Below are positions 6,114-6,138 of a stretch of DNA of 6,138 nucleotides, one piece after another. The translations under genes were made by a program, and so were the position numbers. Positions within the stretch are counted from its first letter, which is position 1, and every line of letters begins with the position of its first letter. Under the pieces are notes generated by a model. The model had not been told where the DNA came from, made no database searches, and was given only the letters and a program-made list of their open reading frames with translations. The stretch comes from Anaerolineales bacterium (lineage in GTDB: Bacteria > Chloroflexota > Anaerolineae > 4572-78 > NAK82), in the NCBI GenBank assembly GCA_024643945.1, contig JAHELX010000386.1, positions 1-6,138 on the forward strand. Direction: 5' to 3'.

Positions 6114-6138
6114 ATGGACAAGATCATTGCTTACTGTG
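6114..6138 (+). CDS. Start of a gene, probably a DUF3795 family protein (runs off right edge)
   Basis: Only eight complete codons are visible, reading MDKIIAYC. DUF3795 proteins, small Cys-rich proteins of unknown function common in anaerobic bacteria and archaea, typically begin with a few residues followed by IIAYCGL and then further Cys pairs. The fit is good but very short. The gene lies 13 bases after the nitroreductase stop and has a strong AGGAG site, so it belongs to the rightward group. That a gene starts here is likely; the family is a guess from eight residues. Confidence 0.5.

Noticed and set aside
1..6138. A new multi-gene defence, mobile or biosynthetic system.
   Set aside because: The genes are housekeeping repair, flavin oxidoreductases and single-domain enzymes. 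There are no transposases, integrases, nuclease-effector pairs, CRISPR repeats or attachment sites to support such a system.

Overview
The window looks like ordinary bacterial chromosome, GC-rich in most genes. The style of the proteins (a stand-alone FbiB-like nitroreductase, a long UvrA, a small uncharacterised alpha-helical protein, GTG and TTG starts) suggests a Chloroflexota (Anaerolineae-like) genome. That placement is inference from protein style; there is no rRNA or other marker gene here.

Layout. A leftward (minus-strand) group fills 1-1300. Reading in the direction of transcription, it contains a 138-residue protein I cannot name (1300 to 884), then, 17 bases later, an FMN-type nitroreductase of the F420-related FbiB C-terminal family (866 to 243), and after a 94-base gap the first 49 codons of a sugar phosphate isomerase/epimerase-like TIM-barrel protein that runs off the left edge. 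A 252-base divergent intergenic region (1301-1552) carries one promoter candidate in each direction, both using the same extended -10 decamer, and a near-perfect 17-base palindrome next to the rightward one. The rightward (plus-strand) group is uvrA (1553-4507), a transglutaminase-fold protein (4560-5426), a second and unrelated nitroreductase (5444-6100), and the first eight codons of a gene that is probably a DUF3795 protein (6114 onward). The gaps are 52, 17 and 13 bases and each downstream gene has its own Shine-Dalgarno sequence, so these four are probably co-transcribed, at least by read-through.

How the genes relate. UvrA is the damage-recognition ATPase of nucleotide excision repair and is the only gene whose role is firm. 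The transglutaminase-like protein has an intact Cys-His-Asp triad but no evident link to repair. The two nitroreductases are flavin oxidoreductases of different subfamilies; the right-hand one is visibly poorer in GC than uvrA, and with its DUF3795-like neighbour may be a later arrival. I see no mobile element, CRISPR array, RNA gene or defence system.

The most unusual feature is inside uvrA. An in-frame insert of about 27 residues, acidic and then proline-rich, lies at the edge of the UvrB-binding domain and is encoded by a degenerate 8-base-period CCAA repeat, as if a short tandem repeat had been absorbed into an essential repair gene. A second point of interest is a 10-base direct repeat straddling the uvrA stop codon. 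Removing one 16-base period would join uvrA in frame to the transglutaminase gene.
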